From JAHFUI01 sp041485905 (GTDB lineage Bacteria; Acidobacteriota; Vicinamibacteria; Vicinamibacterales; CAVVIG01): a stretch of 21,739 nucleotides of DNA. The notes below the pieces were generated by a model. It saw only the letters and a list, made by a program, of their open reading frames with translations, was not told the origin of the DNA and ran no database searches. Positions 15,110 to 21,739 of this stretch are shown one piece after another. Each line of letters starts with the position of its first letter. The first letter of the stretch is position 1. The translations under genes and the position numbers were made by a program. The stretch spans positions 1 through 21,739 of the forward strand of contig JBGPKK010000068.1 of the NCBI GenBank assembly GCA_041485905.1, in the 5' to 3' direction.

Positions 15110-15610
15110 ATGATTGCACTCCGAAACATCCTCGTCGCCACGGACTTCGGCGAGGCGGCCGACGCCGCGCTGGTCTACGGTCGAACGCTCGCCCGCGCCT
15201 TTGGCGCCACGCTGCACGTCCTGCACGTCACCGAGAATGTCCTTCTCGCCTCCGCCGCGCGGGCGGAATTCTACGTGGGCGTAAACGACCGCCTGCAACC
15301 GGAGATCGACGAGGCCGCACGCACGCGACTCGACGCGCTGGTGCTCGACAGTGACGCCAGCGGACCGCCGACCAAGACAGCCATCCGCACGTCGAACGCT
15401 CCGGCGCCCGTCATCGTGGAGTACGCGAGAGAAAACAAGGTCGACCTGGTCGTGATGGGCACGCACGGGCGAGGGGGGGTCGCGCACCTGCTGATGGGAA
15501 GCGTCGCCGAACGCGTGGTGAGAACGGCGCCGTGCCCGGTTCTGACGATCCATCATCCGGAGCACGAGTTCGTGGTGCCCGACACGCTCGCCGTGCCCGT
15601 GCGGGCGTGA
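15110..15610 (+). CDS. Universal stress protein (UspA family)
   Basis: A 166-aa single-domain Usp. It opens with the typical NILVATDFGEAADAAL (Asp12 at the nucleotide site) and has the complete ATP-binding signature G-2X-G-9X-GS in MGTHGRGGVAHLLMGSVAERV (G117, G120, G130, S131), followed by APCPVLTI. It therefore belongs to the ATP-binding class of these cytoplasmic stress proteins, whose usual role is survival under starvation, redox or respiratory stress. The ATG has a strong GGAGG ribosome site. It is divergent from the receiver-only regulator and a possible weak sigma-54 element precedes it. Confidence 0.95.
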   Translation: MIALRNILVATDFGEAADAALVYGRTLARAFGATLHVLHVTENVLLASAARAEFYVGVNDRLQPEIDEAARTRLDALVLDSDASGPPTKTAIRTSNAPAPVIVEYARENKVDLVVMGTHGRGGVAHLLMGSVAERVVRTAPCPVLTIHHPEHEFVVPDTLAVPVRA

Positions 15611-15831
15611 AGGGCCATGCGTGTTCTCGCCCCGCCTGCCGCGAAGCCGCCCGACGAGATCATCGGTCGCCTGTGTGCGGCGATGGACCTCACGCAACGC
15701 GTCACGCTGCTCGCCTTCCGGAGAGTCACAAACTGCATGGGGCTGCTGAATGCCGCCAGCCGAGGCATCTTCTTTGCAGCCGCTCCGATAACTGCGAGTA
15801 AGGAAAACGACCAGGCGGCCGGCGCCGAGGT

Positions 15832-15862
15832 GTGACATGAACACGATGAAGGCAGTTATACT
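15832..15862 (+). promoter_or_regulatory. Possible sigma-70 type promoter of the cytochrome/cupredoxin cluster
   Basis: GTGACA (15832-15837, 5 of 6) and TATACT (15857-15862, 5 of 6) are separated by 19 bp, slightly longer than ideal. A start near 15869 would give a leader of about 30 nt before ATG 15898, which has the strong ribosome site AAGGAGG. Confidence 0.45.
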
Positions 15863-15897
15863 CCGGGGAAAGGATCGCATCGCCCAAGGAGGTTCGC

Positions 15898-17199
15898 ATG
15901 ATCCGTAGGTCCAGAGTCCTGTGCCGCGCGGGGAGCGCCTTGGTGCTGATGATCCTCCTCACCCCGTCCCGCGCTTCGGCCATTCCCGCCTTTGCTCGCA
16001 AGTACGGCCTGAGCTGCACCGCATGCCATGAGGCGTGGCCGGCGCTCAACGATTTCGGCCGCGCCTTCCGGGACAGCGGCTATCAGATGCTCGAGGGGAA
16101 GGACAACCCGACCACGACTGCACCGGGCTACATTCCCTTGTCCATCCGCCTGACACCTCACTACGAGCTGAACATGGCGACAAACCAGCAGACCGACCAG
16201 GGCATGAAGACACTGAAATCGGGGAGCATCTCCGACATCGGGCTCGACCTGCTGATGGGCGGCACGCTGTCCGACAATGTCTCCTTCCTCGTCGTTCCCA
16301 CGGGCTTCACGTCTGGTGAAGGCGTGTCGCTGGAAGCGGCGTGGGTGCGCTTCAGCAATCTCGGCGGCTCGTCGTGGGCCAATCTGAAGGTGGGCAAGCA
16401 CGACGTGGATCTGCCGCGCGCCTCGCACCGGACCTGGACCCTGTCGCAGACCGGTTACCTCATCTACGGGTATCACTCGCCGGGTTCGGTCTCGGTATAC
16501 GACCTGGGTGAGAATCAGCGCGGGGTCGAATGGGTCGGCCACGATCGCGGCAGCTTCACGCGCGCAGCGGTCTCTGTCTTCAACGTGCAGGGGTCTCCGG
16601 GGACGCGAAGCGCCTTTGACACGCCGGGCGTCTATGCGCACGTCACGCGCGAGTGGCTCTTCGACAGCTCCGGCCTCTCCGCCTTCCGGATCGGGGGCTT
16701 CGGCTCCTACGCGACTTGGCCGACCAGTACGCTCACCGAGGACAACGAGCCGATTCCGGGACAGGGCGGTGATCTGAAGGGCTCCTCCAAGGTCGGCTTC
16801 GACGCCCACTTCTGGTTCGGCCCGAATGTAACGCCCGCGCATCTCATCGTCGTCTTTGCCCATGGACAGGATAATGAGGCGCTCATCCCCGATGCCACAC
16901 GCGACGGGACGTTCAACGGCGGCTTCGTCGAGCTTGGTTACACGCCCACGCTCAGAACGACCGTCTTTGGGCGGTACGACGTGATCCGCAACGGCACGCA
17001 AGGAGTGCCCGACAATCCGCAGAACCTCAACGACAAGGACGCGGAGACCATCGGCCTGCGCCACACCTTCAACTTTACGAGCCGCGCCGAGTACGCCCTG
17101 CACGCCGAGTTCTCGACCATGCGGACGCAGTTGGCTGCTGCGGACGGATCCGACACGAGGAACAACACGCTGTTCCTCGGAATCGACTTCGCCTTCTAG
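15898..17199 (+). CDS. Fused monoheme cytochrome c / outer-membrane barrel (Cyc2-like architecture)
   Basis: A 433-aa exported protein. A signal peptide ends at about residue 28 (SRASA), followed by a small cytochrome segment IPAFARKYGLSCTACHEAW with one heme site CTACH (40-44) and PALNDFGRAFRDSGYQM. The remaining 370 residues are alternating polar/aromatic strands typical of a porin-like barrel and end in GIDFAF, with the terminal Phe expected of outer-membrane proteins. This is the layout of Cyc2, the iron-oxidising cytochrome-porin, whose heme motif FARQTG..C..CH is close to the one here; related barrels of unknown function share it. It could pass electrons across the outer membrane to or from external donors. 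It leads an operon with a diheme cytochrome 14 bp downstream. Confidence 0.82.
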   Translation: MIRRSRVLCRAGSALVLMILLTPSRASAIPAFARKYGLSCTACHEAWPALNDFGRAFRDSGYQMLEGKDNPTTTAPGYIPLSIRLTPHYELNMATNQQTDQGMKTLKSGSISDIGLDLLMGGTLSDNVSFLVVPTGFTSGEGVSLEAAWVRFSNLGGSSWANLKVGKHDVDLPRASHRTWTLSQTGYLIYGYHSPGSVSVYDLGENQRGVEWVGHDRGSFTRAAVSVFNVQGSPGTRSAFDTPGVYAHVTREWLFDSSGLSAFRIGGFGSYATWPTSTLTEDNEPIPGQGGDLKGSSKVGFDAHFWFGPNVTPAHLIVVFAHGQDNEALIPDATRDGTFNGGFVELGYTPTLRTTVFGRYDVIRNGTQGVPDNPQNLNDKDAETIGLRHTFNFTSRAEYALHAEFSTMRTQLAAADGSDTRNNTLFLGIDFAF

Positions 17200-17213
17200 T
17201 CAGGAGGGTTTTC

Positions 17214-17948
17214 ATGCGAGGAATATGGTGCACGGGTCTTGGCCTTGTCCTTCTGACCGTGGCGGCGTCGGCCGACGAGCAGGCAGGCAACCCGGCTCGC
17301 GGCAAAGCCGTCTACGGGCGGTACTGCGTTTCCTGCCACGGCGAACGGGGTGACGGCGCCGGTGAGTCCGCGCAGTACGCGATGCCCAGGCCGCGCGACT
17401 TCCGGCAAGGGACCTTCAAATGGCGCTCGACGCCAACCGGGTCGTTGCCTCTCGTCAGCGATCTCGAACGCACGATTCGCGATGGCGTCTACTGGACGAT
17501 GATGCCGTCCTGGTACCCGCTGAGCAGACGGGCGCGGCTGGATGTGATCGCCTACCTCCAGACCCTCTCACCGCGCTGGAAGGCAGACCAACCTGGCGAG
17601 CCCCTGGCAATTCCGCCCGAACCGTCGCGCACAGCTGAGTCAGTCGCACGCGGCCGTGCGATCTATGACATGCAGAAGTGCGCACAGTGCCATGGCGATC
17701 AAGGGGCAGGAGACGGGCCGTCGGCGAAGACGCTGGCCGACGAGTGGGGCGATCCGGACCCTCCGTTCGATCTCACGAAGGGTCACATGAAGGGCGGTTC
17801 GACGGGAGAGAACCTCTACCTCGTGTTCATGACCGGCTTGAACGGCACGCCGATGCCCTCGTTCGCCGAGACGATCAAGCCGGACGAAGCCTGGGACCTT
17901 GTGCACTACATGCAAAGCCTCGGCGCCAGGAAGCCGACGACTCCTTGA
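17214..17948 (+). CDS. Periplasmic diheme cytochrome c
   Basis: A 244-aa protein with a signal peptide (CTGLGLVLLTVAASA) and two class I cytochrome c domains. Heme sites are CVSCH (38-42) and CAQCH (155-159). Candidate axial methionines lie in WTMMPSWYP (95-97 region) and GTPMPSFAE (213). The AMPRPRDF and GDPDPPFDLTKG segments after each heme are similar to each other and suggest an internal duplication. It should shuttle electrons in the periplasm, probably between the outer-membrane fusion upstream and soluble or membrane partners. GAGGG before the ATG is a good ribosome site, and the gene is 14 bp from its upstream neighbour. Confidence 0.92.
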   Translation: MRGIWCTGLGLVLLTVAASADEQAGNPARGKAVYGRYCVSCHGERGDGAGESAQYAMPRPRDFRQGTFKWRSTPTGSLPLVSDLERTIRDGVYWTMMPSWYPLSRRARLDVIAYLQTLSPRWKADQPGEPLAIPPEPSRTAESVARGRAIYDMQKCAQCHGDQGAGDGPSAKTLADEWGDPDPPFDLTKGHMKGGSTGENLYLVFMTGLNGTPMPSFAETIKPDEAWDLVHYMQSLGARKPTTP

Positions 17949-17964
17949 GGGAAGGGAGAGACCG

Positions 17965-18705
17965 ATGAGGCGTTGGCCCTGCTTCGCGATCGCGGCGGCA
18001 GCGATTACGTTGTTCGGATACGGGCTCACACCGGGCAATCGCGTCGCGGCTGCGCAGGCTGCGGGCACCGCACGCATCGTGGCGAAGGTCGTGCTGACTG
18101 GTACGCCTCCACCGCCGGCCAGGCTGCAGATGAATGCCGATCCCGTGTGTGCCAAGAAGCACCAAACGACGGCGGTATTGAGCCAGACAGTCGAGACGGG
18201 CGCGGACGGAGCCCTGAAAAATACGTTGGTCTTCGTTAAAGACGGCGTGACGGGCGCGTATCCTGCGCCCAGCACGCCTGCGACGCTCGACCAGGTAGGT
18301 TGTGTGTATACACCCCACGTCTTCGGTGTGATGGCGGGTCAGCCGGTGCAGATCATCAACAGCGATCCCACTCTCCACAATATCCATCCGATGCCCGTCA
18401 CAAACGCTGGGTTCAATATCGGGATGCCGATCGAGGGAATGAAGCAGACGCGAGTGTTTTCCAAAGCTGAAGCGCCGTTCCATGTGAAGTGCGATGTGCA
18501 TCCGTGGATGTCGGCTTACATCGGCGTGTTCAGCCATCCTTTCTTCGGCGTCTCGAACGAGCAGGGAGAAGTGGAGCTGAAGAATCTGCCGGCTGGGACG
18601 TTCCAAGTTCAAGCGTGGCAAGAAAAGTATGGCGCGCTGACACAGAGCGTGACCGTTGCGGTCGGGGAAACCAGGCAAATCACGTTCACGTTCAAAGCCT
18701 CATGA
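17965..18705 (+). CDS. Exported cupredoxin-like (plastocyanin-type) protein
   Basis: A 246-aa protein with an N-terminal signal peptide (FAIAAAAITLFGYG). The central beta domain has a probable type 1 copper site: His138 or His141 in PTLHNIHPMP, and Cys176, His179, Met182 in CDVHPWM, the normal C-x2-H-x2-M spacing. A C-terminal segment (FGVSNEQGEVELKNLPAGTFQVQAW) resembles the carboxypeptidase-regulatory/transthyretin-like fold. The likely job is one-electron transfer in the periplasm with the diheme cytochrome encoded 16 bp upstream; whether copper is truly bound is inference. ATG 17965 with ribosome site GGGAAGGGAG is chosen over an upstream GTG that overlaps the cytochrome gene. Confidence 0.85.
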   Translation: MRRWPCFAIAAAAITLFGYGLTPGNRVAAAQAAGTARIVAKVVLTGTPPPPARLQMNADPVCAKKHQTTAVLSQTVETGADGALKNTLVFVKDGVTGAYPAPSTPATLDQVGCVYTPHVFGVMAGQPVQIINSDPTLHNIHPMPVTNAGFNIGMPIEGMKQTRVFSKAEAPFHVKCDVHPWMSAYIGVFSHPFFGVSNEQGEVELKNLPAGTFQVQAWQEKYGALTQSVTVAVGETRQITFTFKAS

Positions 18706-18789
18706 GGTCACGGCTGCGCGTCGGCCGCCGTTTCGCAGCGCGCCGTTCACCGCTCCAGAGTTCCGGTGACTGCGCGAAGGAGAACGACG

Positions 18790-19329
18790 ATGGGTGAGGC
18801 GATCTACTGTCTCGTGGATGGAAGCGGCCGCATGTTCACCAAAGAGCGGGCGGAATCCTATGCGGAGGTCGCAGCGAGCTACGGCCTGAACGAACACGAA
18901 ACGCAGAAGTACCGATTCGATCTGACGAGCAGGCGATTTCTCGTCGACCGAGGGACCCCGTCGAGTGGCGTCGCCGTCCACACGTATCTCTCGTCACATT
19001 TGTTTCTGAGTATCGGAACGCCCGAGAGGCTCATGCATTTTGCAGAGGACGGTCATGTGCACAAAGAGGTTCTGGCCAAGCTCCTGGAGGTCAAGGACAG
19101 ACAGGCCTACTTCGAAGCGTGCACTGACATCGAAAGAAAGTACACCGCGGAATGCGCCGCTCGGAACGACCCCTGCCTCGAATCAGGCTGTTCGATTGAT
19201 CAGACGGCAGGCGAGATCTGCCTCGAACCGCTCTTGAGGGCCGGCATCGATTACCACAAGGCCTGCGCGGCCGAATGGATCAAATTGTTCCGGAATCCTG
19301 AGCACAGGATCGAGGCGTGGAAGAACTGA
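18790..19329 (+). CDS. Protein of unknown function with clustered cysteines (179 aa)
   Basis: ATG 18790 has AAGGAGA 7 nt upstream and is preferred to an in-frame GTG eight codons earlier. No signal peptide or membrane helix is seen, so it is probably cytoplasmic. It opens with GEAIYCLVDGSGRMF, contains a His-rich HFAEDGHVHKEVL, and ends with a cysteine cluster CAARNDPCLESGCSIDQTAGEIC plus a later HKACAAEW. The spacing of Cys residues (C-x6-C-x4-C-x9-C) could bind zinc or an Fe-S cluster, or form redox thiols; this is inference. It follows the cupredoxin gene after an 84-bp gap and converges on nirK with only 6 bp between the stops. I cannot name the family. Confidence 0.75.
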   Translation: MGEAIYCLVDGSGRMFTKERAESYAEVAASYGLNEHETQKYRFDLTSRRFLVDRGTPSSGVAVHTYLSSHLFLSIGTPERLMHFAEDGHVHKEVLAKLLEVKDRQAYFEACTDIERKYTAECAARNDPCLESGCSIDQTAGEICLEPLLRAGIDYHKACAAEWIKLFRNPEHRIEAWKN

Positions 19330-19335
19330 GCCGGC

Positions 19336-20337
19336 TTAATGGGCGGCCCCCGGCACACCCTCAGTTGCAAAGGCCAGCGACAAGCCGAGCGGCAGGAACG
19401 CCAGCTTGTCATGGTCGACGAACGGAAAGACCCCGGCTTCTGGAATGTAGAACTCGAGCATGGCGCCGGCGCCCGCCGGCACCGCAAACGTCTGCACGCC
19501 TGCGACCCACGGCGTGCCGGCAGACACGCGATCGAACACCGTGCCAATGACGTGGGCGGCCGATATCCACGGTCCGACGTTGACAAAGTACATCCGCACG
19601 AGATCGCCCGGGTTCACCAACACCGCCTCGTTGTCCAGCCGTCCGTTGAACATCGACAGGAGCTGGTCATTCTTCATGGTCTTCGCCGGATCGGTGCCGG
19701 GAATGAATCCCTTCTCGTCGCGCGTGCCGTAGACAGCATCCTCGACCACCACGATCTCGCGCGCCGGGCGAAGTTGCTCCTGGCGCGGATACACGATCAT
19801 CGCCCCGTGCACGCCACTCTTGATGTGCAAGTCGGTCACCGGTCCCGCCGCGCAGTGATACATGAAGACCCCGGGAGTCTCGACCACTTTTTCGATCTTC
19901 AGCGTCGTCCCGGGCGGCGTGGGGCCGAACTTGCGCGCGTCGATCTTGAAGGCATGCGTGTCGAGCCCGTGCGAGGTCGTCCCCTTGTTGTGCACGTTGA
20001 GTGTGACCGTGTCGCCCTCGCACGCCTCGATCGTGGGCCCGGGAAGGCGGCCGTTATACGCCCAAGCTGCGAACGTCGTCCCCATGCCCAGGTCGACGCC
20101 GGTCGTCTCGATGACATCAAGGTCGAACGTCTTTTCGCGTGGCCCGGCGCAGGTCTTTTGCTGGCCAACGACGGGAGGCATGTTTTTCGTGGCCAAGGGC
20201 GCTCCGGCCCCGCCGCTCGTCCGTGCCGCCGCCTGCGACGGTTGCGCCGATGAGCCAGATGCCGGTGGCTGGCCTCCACAACCGATGAGTGCCACGGTGA
20301 AAATCGCGATCCCCGTCTGAACCCAGGTTGCGGTCAT
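19336..20337 (-). CDS. nirK: Copper-containing nitrite reductase, lipoprotein form
   Basis: A 333-aa two-cupredoxin NirK that should reduce nitrite to nitric oxide. A lipobox (VALIGC, Cys20) marks a lipoprotein, as in AniA-type enzymes. Residues matching the known sites: type 1 copper His123, Cys162 and His171; type 2 copper His128, His161 and His309 (VDHDKL); catalytic Asp126 (HGLDTHA) and His262 (AAHVIG). The axial type 1 ligand, Met five residues after the second His, is Val176 (HIKSGV) through a GTG codon. That change should raise the copper potential or weaken the site. Residues 21-60 are a Pro/Ala/Ser-rich linker. The gene overlaps the stop of a small frameshifted gene by ATGA and belongs to a cytochrome c operon. 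Confidence 0.92.
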   Translation of the reverse strand: MTATWVQTGIAIFTVALIGCGGQPPASGSSAQPSQAAARTSGGAGAPLATKNMPPVVGQQKTCAGPREKTFDLDVIETTGVDLGMGTTFAAWAYNGRLPGPTIEACEGDTVTLNVHNKGTTSHGLDTHAFKIDARKFGPTPPGTTLKIEKVVETPGVFMYHCAAGPVTDLHIKSGVHGAMIVYPRQEQLRPAREIVVVEDAVYGTRDEKGFIPGTDPAKTMKNDQLLSMFNGRLDNEAVLVNPGDLVRMYFVNVGPWISAAHVIGTVFDRVSAGTPWVAGVQTFAVPAGAGAMLEFYIPEAGVFPFVDHDKLAFLPLGLSLAFATEGVPGAAH

Positions 20338-20503
20338 AGCGTTTCCCCCTGATCGACTACGCTGCGGTTTCTGGTGCGGCCTGCTTCCGGTTCGGGCTCG
20401 TCGAACAAGATCGGCGGCGCTCCCGGGATGTCGTCGAAGTCGGCGACGAATGCAAGTCGTGGACCAGCTGCACCGGGACGTGATGCGAACGCTCCTCAGC
20501 CAT
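20334..20503 (-). pseudogene. Small gene upstream of nirK, apparently frameshifted (about 56 aa if restored)
   Basis: ATG 20503 has an AAGAGG ribosome site shortly after the upstream cytochrome stop and begins MAEERSHHVPVQLVHDL. In another frame the downstream part reads AFVADFDDIPGAPPILFDEP and ends VVDQGETL, with its TGA overlapping the nirK ATG (ATGA). The two halves join if one base is missing near 20453, giving a 56-aa acidic protein packed like the other operon members. Without a frameshift the first frame ends at 20357 with a Ser/Arg/Thr-rich tail typical of off-frame translation. A sequencing or assembly error, a real mutation or a programmed slip are all possible. Function unknown. 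Confidence 0.5.
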
Positions 20504-20529
20504 AGCGCCTCTTGTTCCGGCTAGGCTCG

Positions 20530-20970
20530 TCATCGTTTCTTGCGGCCGATGGCCTGACAGTACGCGACGAGGTCGTCGATCTCCTGGCGGCTGAGATTGC
20601 GTCCCCACGGCGGTGACAGCGGTGAACGCCCAGCCGATGCGCTCCCTTCTGCGATAACGTTCCTCAGGTACGCGGTATCTCCGATGCTCTTCGACACGGC
20701 CATGTCCGGCGGCGGTGGGTTCAGGTTCGACGCATTCTGACCGTCGCCACGCCCTTCGTCGCCATGGCACGTCGCACAGTAGTGGAAGAAAAGATGTTTT
20801 CCCTGACTCTCGGCGTACGACAGGTCACCGCCGCCGCGCTCTTCGGCGCGAATCGCATTGAGGAGTGGATCGCCCGGTGGCGCACTCGTCCTCCCGCAGC
20901 CGGCGAGCGAGGCGCTTGCGGCAGCGGCAGCCAGAGCCAGCACAAGCGATGCCCGGAACCTGCGTGTCAC
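20530..20970 (-). CDS. Monoheme cytochrome c lipoprotein (146 aa)
   Basis: GTG 20970 overlaps the stop of the upstream cytochrome (GTGA) and has GGAGG 9 nt upstream; the longer frame upstream is an off-frame reading of that neighbour. The N-terminus is a lipoprotein signal with lipobox SLAGC (Cys25). One heme site CATCH (65-69) follows FFHY, and GDEGRGDGQNASNLNPPPPDM is the usual loop after the heme. NLSRQEIDDLVAYCQAI is the closing helix. It should be anchored in a membrane facing the periplasm and is a good candidate to pass electrons to the NirK lipoprotein encoded downstream in the same operon. Confidence 0.9.
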   Translation of the reverse strand: MTRRFRASLVLALAAAAASASLAGCGRTSAPPGDPLLNAIRAEERGGGDLSYAESQGKHLFFHYCATCHGDEGRGDGQNASNLNPPPPDMAVSKSIGDTAYLRNVIAEGSASAGRSPLSPPWGRNLSRQEIDDLVAYCQAIGRKKR

Positions 20971-21739
20971 GGCTTCGTTCCTCCGATCGACGTGCCCACC
21001 CTCCCCGTGCCGGGGCTGCTCAGATACGCGGTGAGCGCGCGCACGTCCCCGGCGGACAGGCCGTAATCGGGTTGCAGCGTGCTCGGTTTGTAGCGTGTTG
21101 GCGCTGTCAGCCACGCGGCAATCCAGCCGGGCTTCAGCCGGGCGTCGGTGTTCGACAACTCGGGGCCCACGTACCCGCCGGTCGTGCCAAGCTGGTGACA
21201 CGCCGCGCAGCCCAGTTGCCCGTAGAGATCGTGACCTCGACGAGTCTCGGCGGGCGTGAAGCGCGCGTCGTACCGTTCAAAGGCATCGTCCACAAAGACC
21301 GTCGCGAAGTAGTCAGCGATCACAATCGCCTCGTCAGGCAGCATGTGAAACACCGGCATCCGCGCTTCGATGCTGACGCGCACAGCTCCGGGGTTCAGGA
21401 GATATTTCGCCACATAGTCGCGCTTCAGCTGGCTGCCGATGCGATCCAGCGGCACCGTCGACAGATCGCCGCCCCAGCCGCCGACGGTGTGACAGCTCAG
21501 ACATCGATACCGATCCACCAGCTCGCCAAAGCGGCCCGCCGGGTGATACGGTGCCGGCAGGGGCCGACGCAGCACGTACGACGCTGGTAGGTCCGCCTTG
21601 CGAATGCTCGCCAGTGCCAGGGCGATCTTGGCGGCGTCGGCGGGCGCGAAGGAAAAGGTCGGCATGGACGACGGCTGTCCGAGCGCGTTGGGCATGAGGA
21701 CCTTCAGGAAGATGTAGTTCTCCGTCGTGTGGCGGACGA
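20967..21739 (-). CDS. Multiheme cytochrome c, N-terminus outside the window
   Basis: The frame stays open to the end of the window: codons upstream of ATG 21695 encode VRHTTENYIFLKVL, which continues the domain, so the start lies beyond 21739. Counting from that internal Met, heme sites are CLSCH (65-69) and CAACH (163-167). SSMPTFSF at the visible beginning looks like the Met-ligand loop of a preceding heme domain, so at least three hemes are likely. ARMPVFHMLPDEAIVIADYF gives the Met ligand of the middle domain. Export is expected from heme attachment. It is the first visible gene of a cytochrome-cytochrome-small gene-nirK operon. Confidence 0.88.
   Translation of the reverse strand, partial: VRHTTENYIFLKVLMPNALGQPSSMPTFSFAPADAAKIALALASIRKADLPASYVLRRPLPAPYHPAGRFGELVDRYRCLSCHTVGGWGGDLSTVPLDRIGSQLKRDYVAKYLLNPGAVRVSIEARMPVFHMLPDEAIVIADYFATVFVDDAFERYDARFTPAETRRGHDLYGQLGCAACHQLGTTGGYVGPELSNTDARLKPGWIAAWLTAPTRYKPSTLQPDYGLSAGDVRALTAYLSSPGTGRVGTSIGGTKP

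Noticed and set aside
15617..15835. 72-residue open frame after the universal stress gene
   Set aside because: Only a weak ribosome site, no recognisable motif, and its end overlaps the possible promoter of the cytochrome cluster; not enough support. The rest of 15611-15897 shows nothing else.
15856..17103. 415-residue open frame antisense to the cytochrome-porin gene
   Set aside because: Shadow frame; the sense strand has signal peptide, heme motif and barrel ending.
20357..20770. 137-residue open frame upstream of nirK
   Set aside because: Most of it overlaps the cytochrome lipoprotein gene off-frame and is Arg-rich; only its last 48 codons could be the start of the frameshifted small gene.

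Overview
The window is a GC-rich stretch of bacterial chromosome with dense, short-gapped genes and no rRNA, tRNA, CRISPR array, transposase or phage gene that I can see. Gene content (orphan secreted proteins, two sigma-54 activators, a lysine-aminotransferase-like/GNAT fusion, c-type cytochromes and a lipoprotein copper nitrite reductase) and protein style suggest a soil or subsurface Acidobacteriota member, perhaps Vicinamibacteria. No phylogenetic marker is present, so this is inference.

Region 1 (1-6060): a small coiled-coil protein overlaps a secreted protein of unknown function. A spermidine-synthase-like methyltransferase-fold protein and another exported orphan follow. Convergent to these is a two-gene minus-strand operon: a membrane-anchored phosphodiester-glycosidase-like protein coupled by ATGA to a secreted formylglycine-generating-enzyme-fold protein that lacks the expected cysteine pair.

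Region 2 (6254-12012): a compact minus-strand operon runs NifU-type Fe-S scaffold domain -> sensorless sigma-54 activator -> 106-residue orphan protein -> heavy-metal P1B ATPase with a TPC membrane motif. It is preceded by a near-consensus sigma-54 promoter (9855-9841) and an inverted repeat at enhancer distance. Next to it is an NtrC-type response regulator (GAFTDA instead of GAFTGA). Divergent from that regulator is a small orphan gene with its own near-consensus sigma-54 promoter (11516-11530), a 16-bp perfect palindrome and repeated CGGTGATG elements at enhancer distance. This looks like a locally wired sigma-54 circuit around metal transport.

Region 3 (12120-15610): a large aminotransferase/acetyltransferase fusion, a receiver-only response regulator and, divergent from it, a universal stress protein.

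Region 4 (15898-21739): two convergent electron-transfer gene sets. The plus-strand set encodes a fused monoheme cytochrome/outer-membrane barrel (Cyc2-like architecture), a diheme cytochrome c, a cupredoxin-like periplasmic protein and a cysteine-containing orphan. The minus-strand set encodes a multiheme cytochrome c (cut by the window end), a monoheme lipoprotein cytochrome c, a small apparently frameshifted gene and NirK. In NirK all type 2 copper and catalytic residues are present, but the axial Met of the type 1 copper site is Val. Together these suggest periplasmic/outer-membrane electron flow linked to nitrite reduction and possibly extracellular electron exchange.
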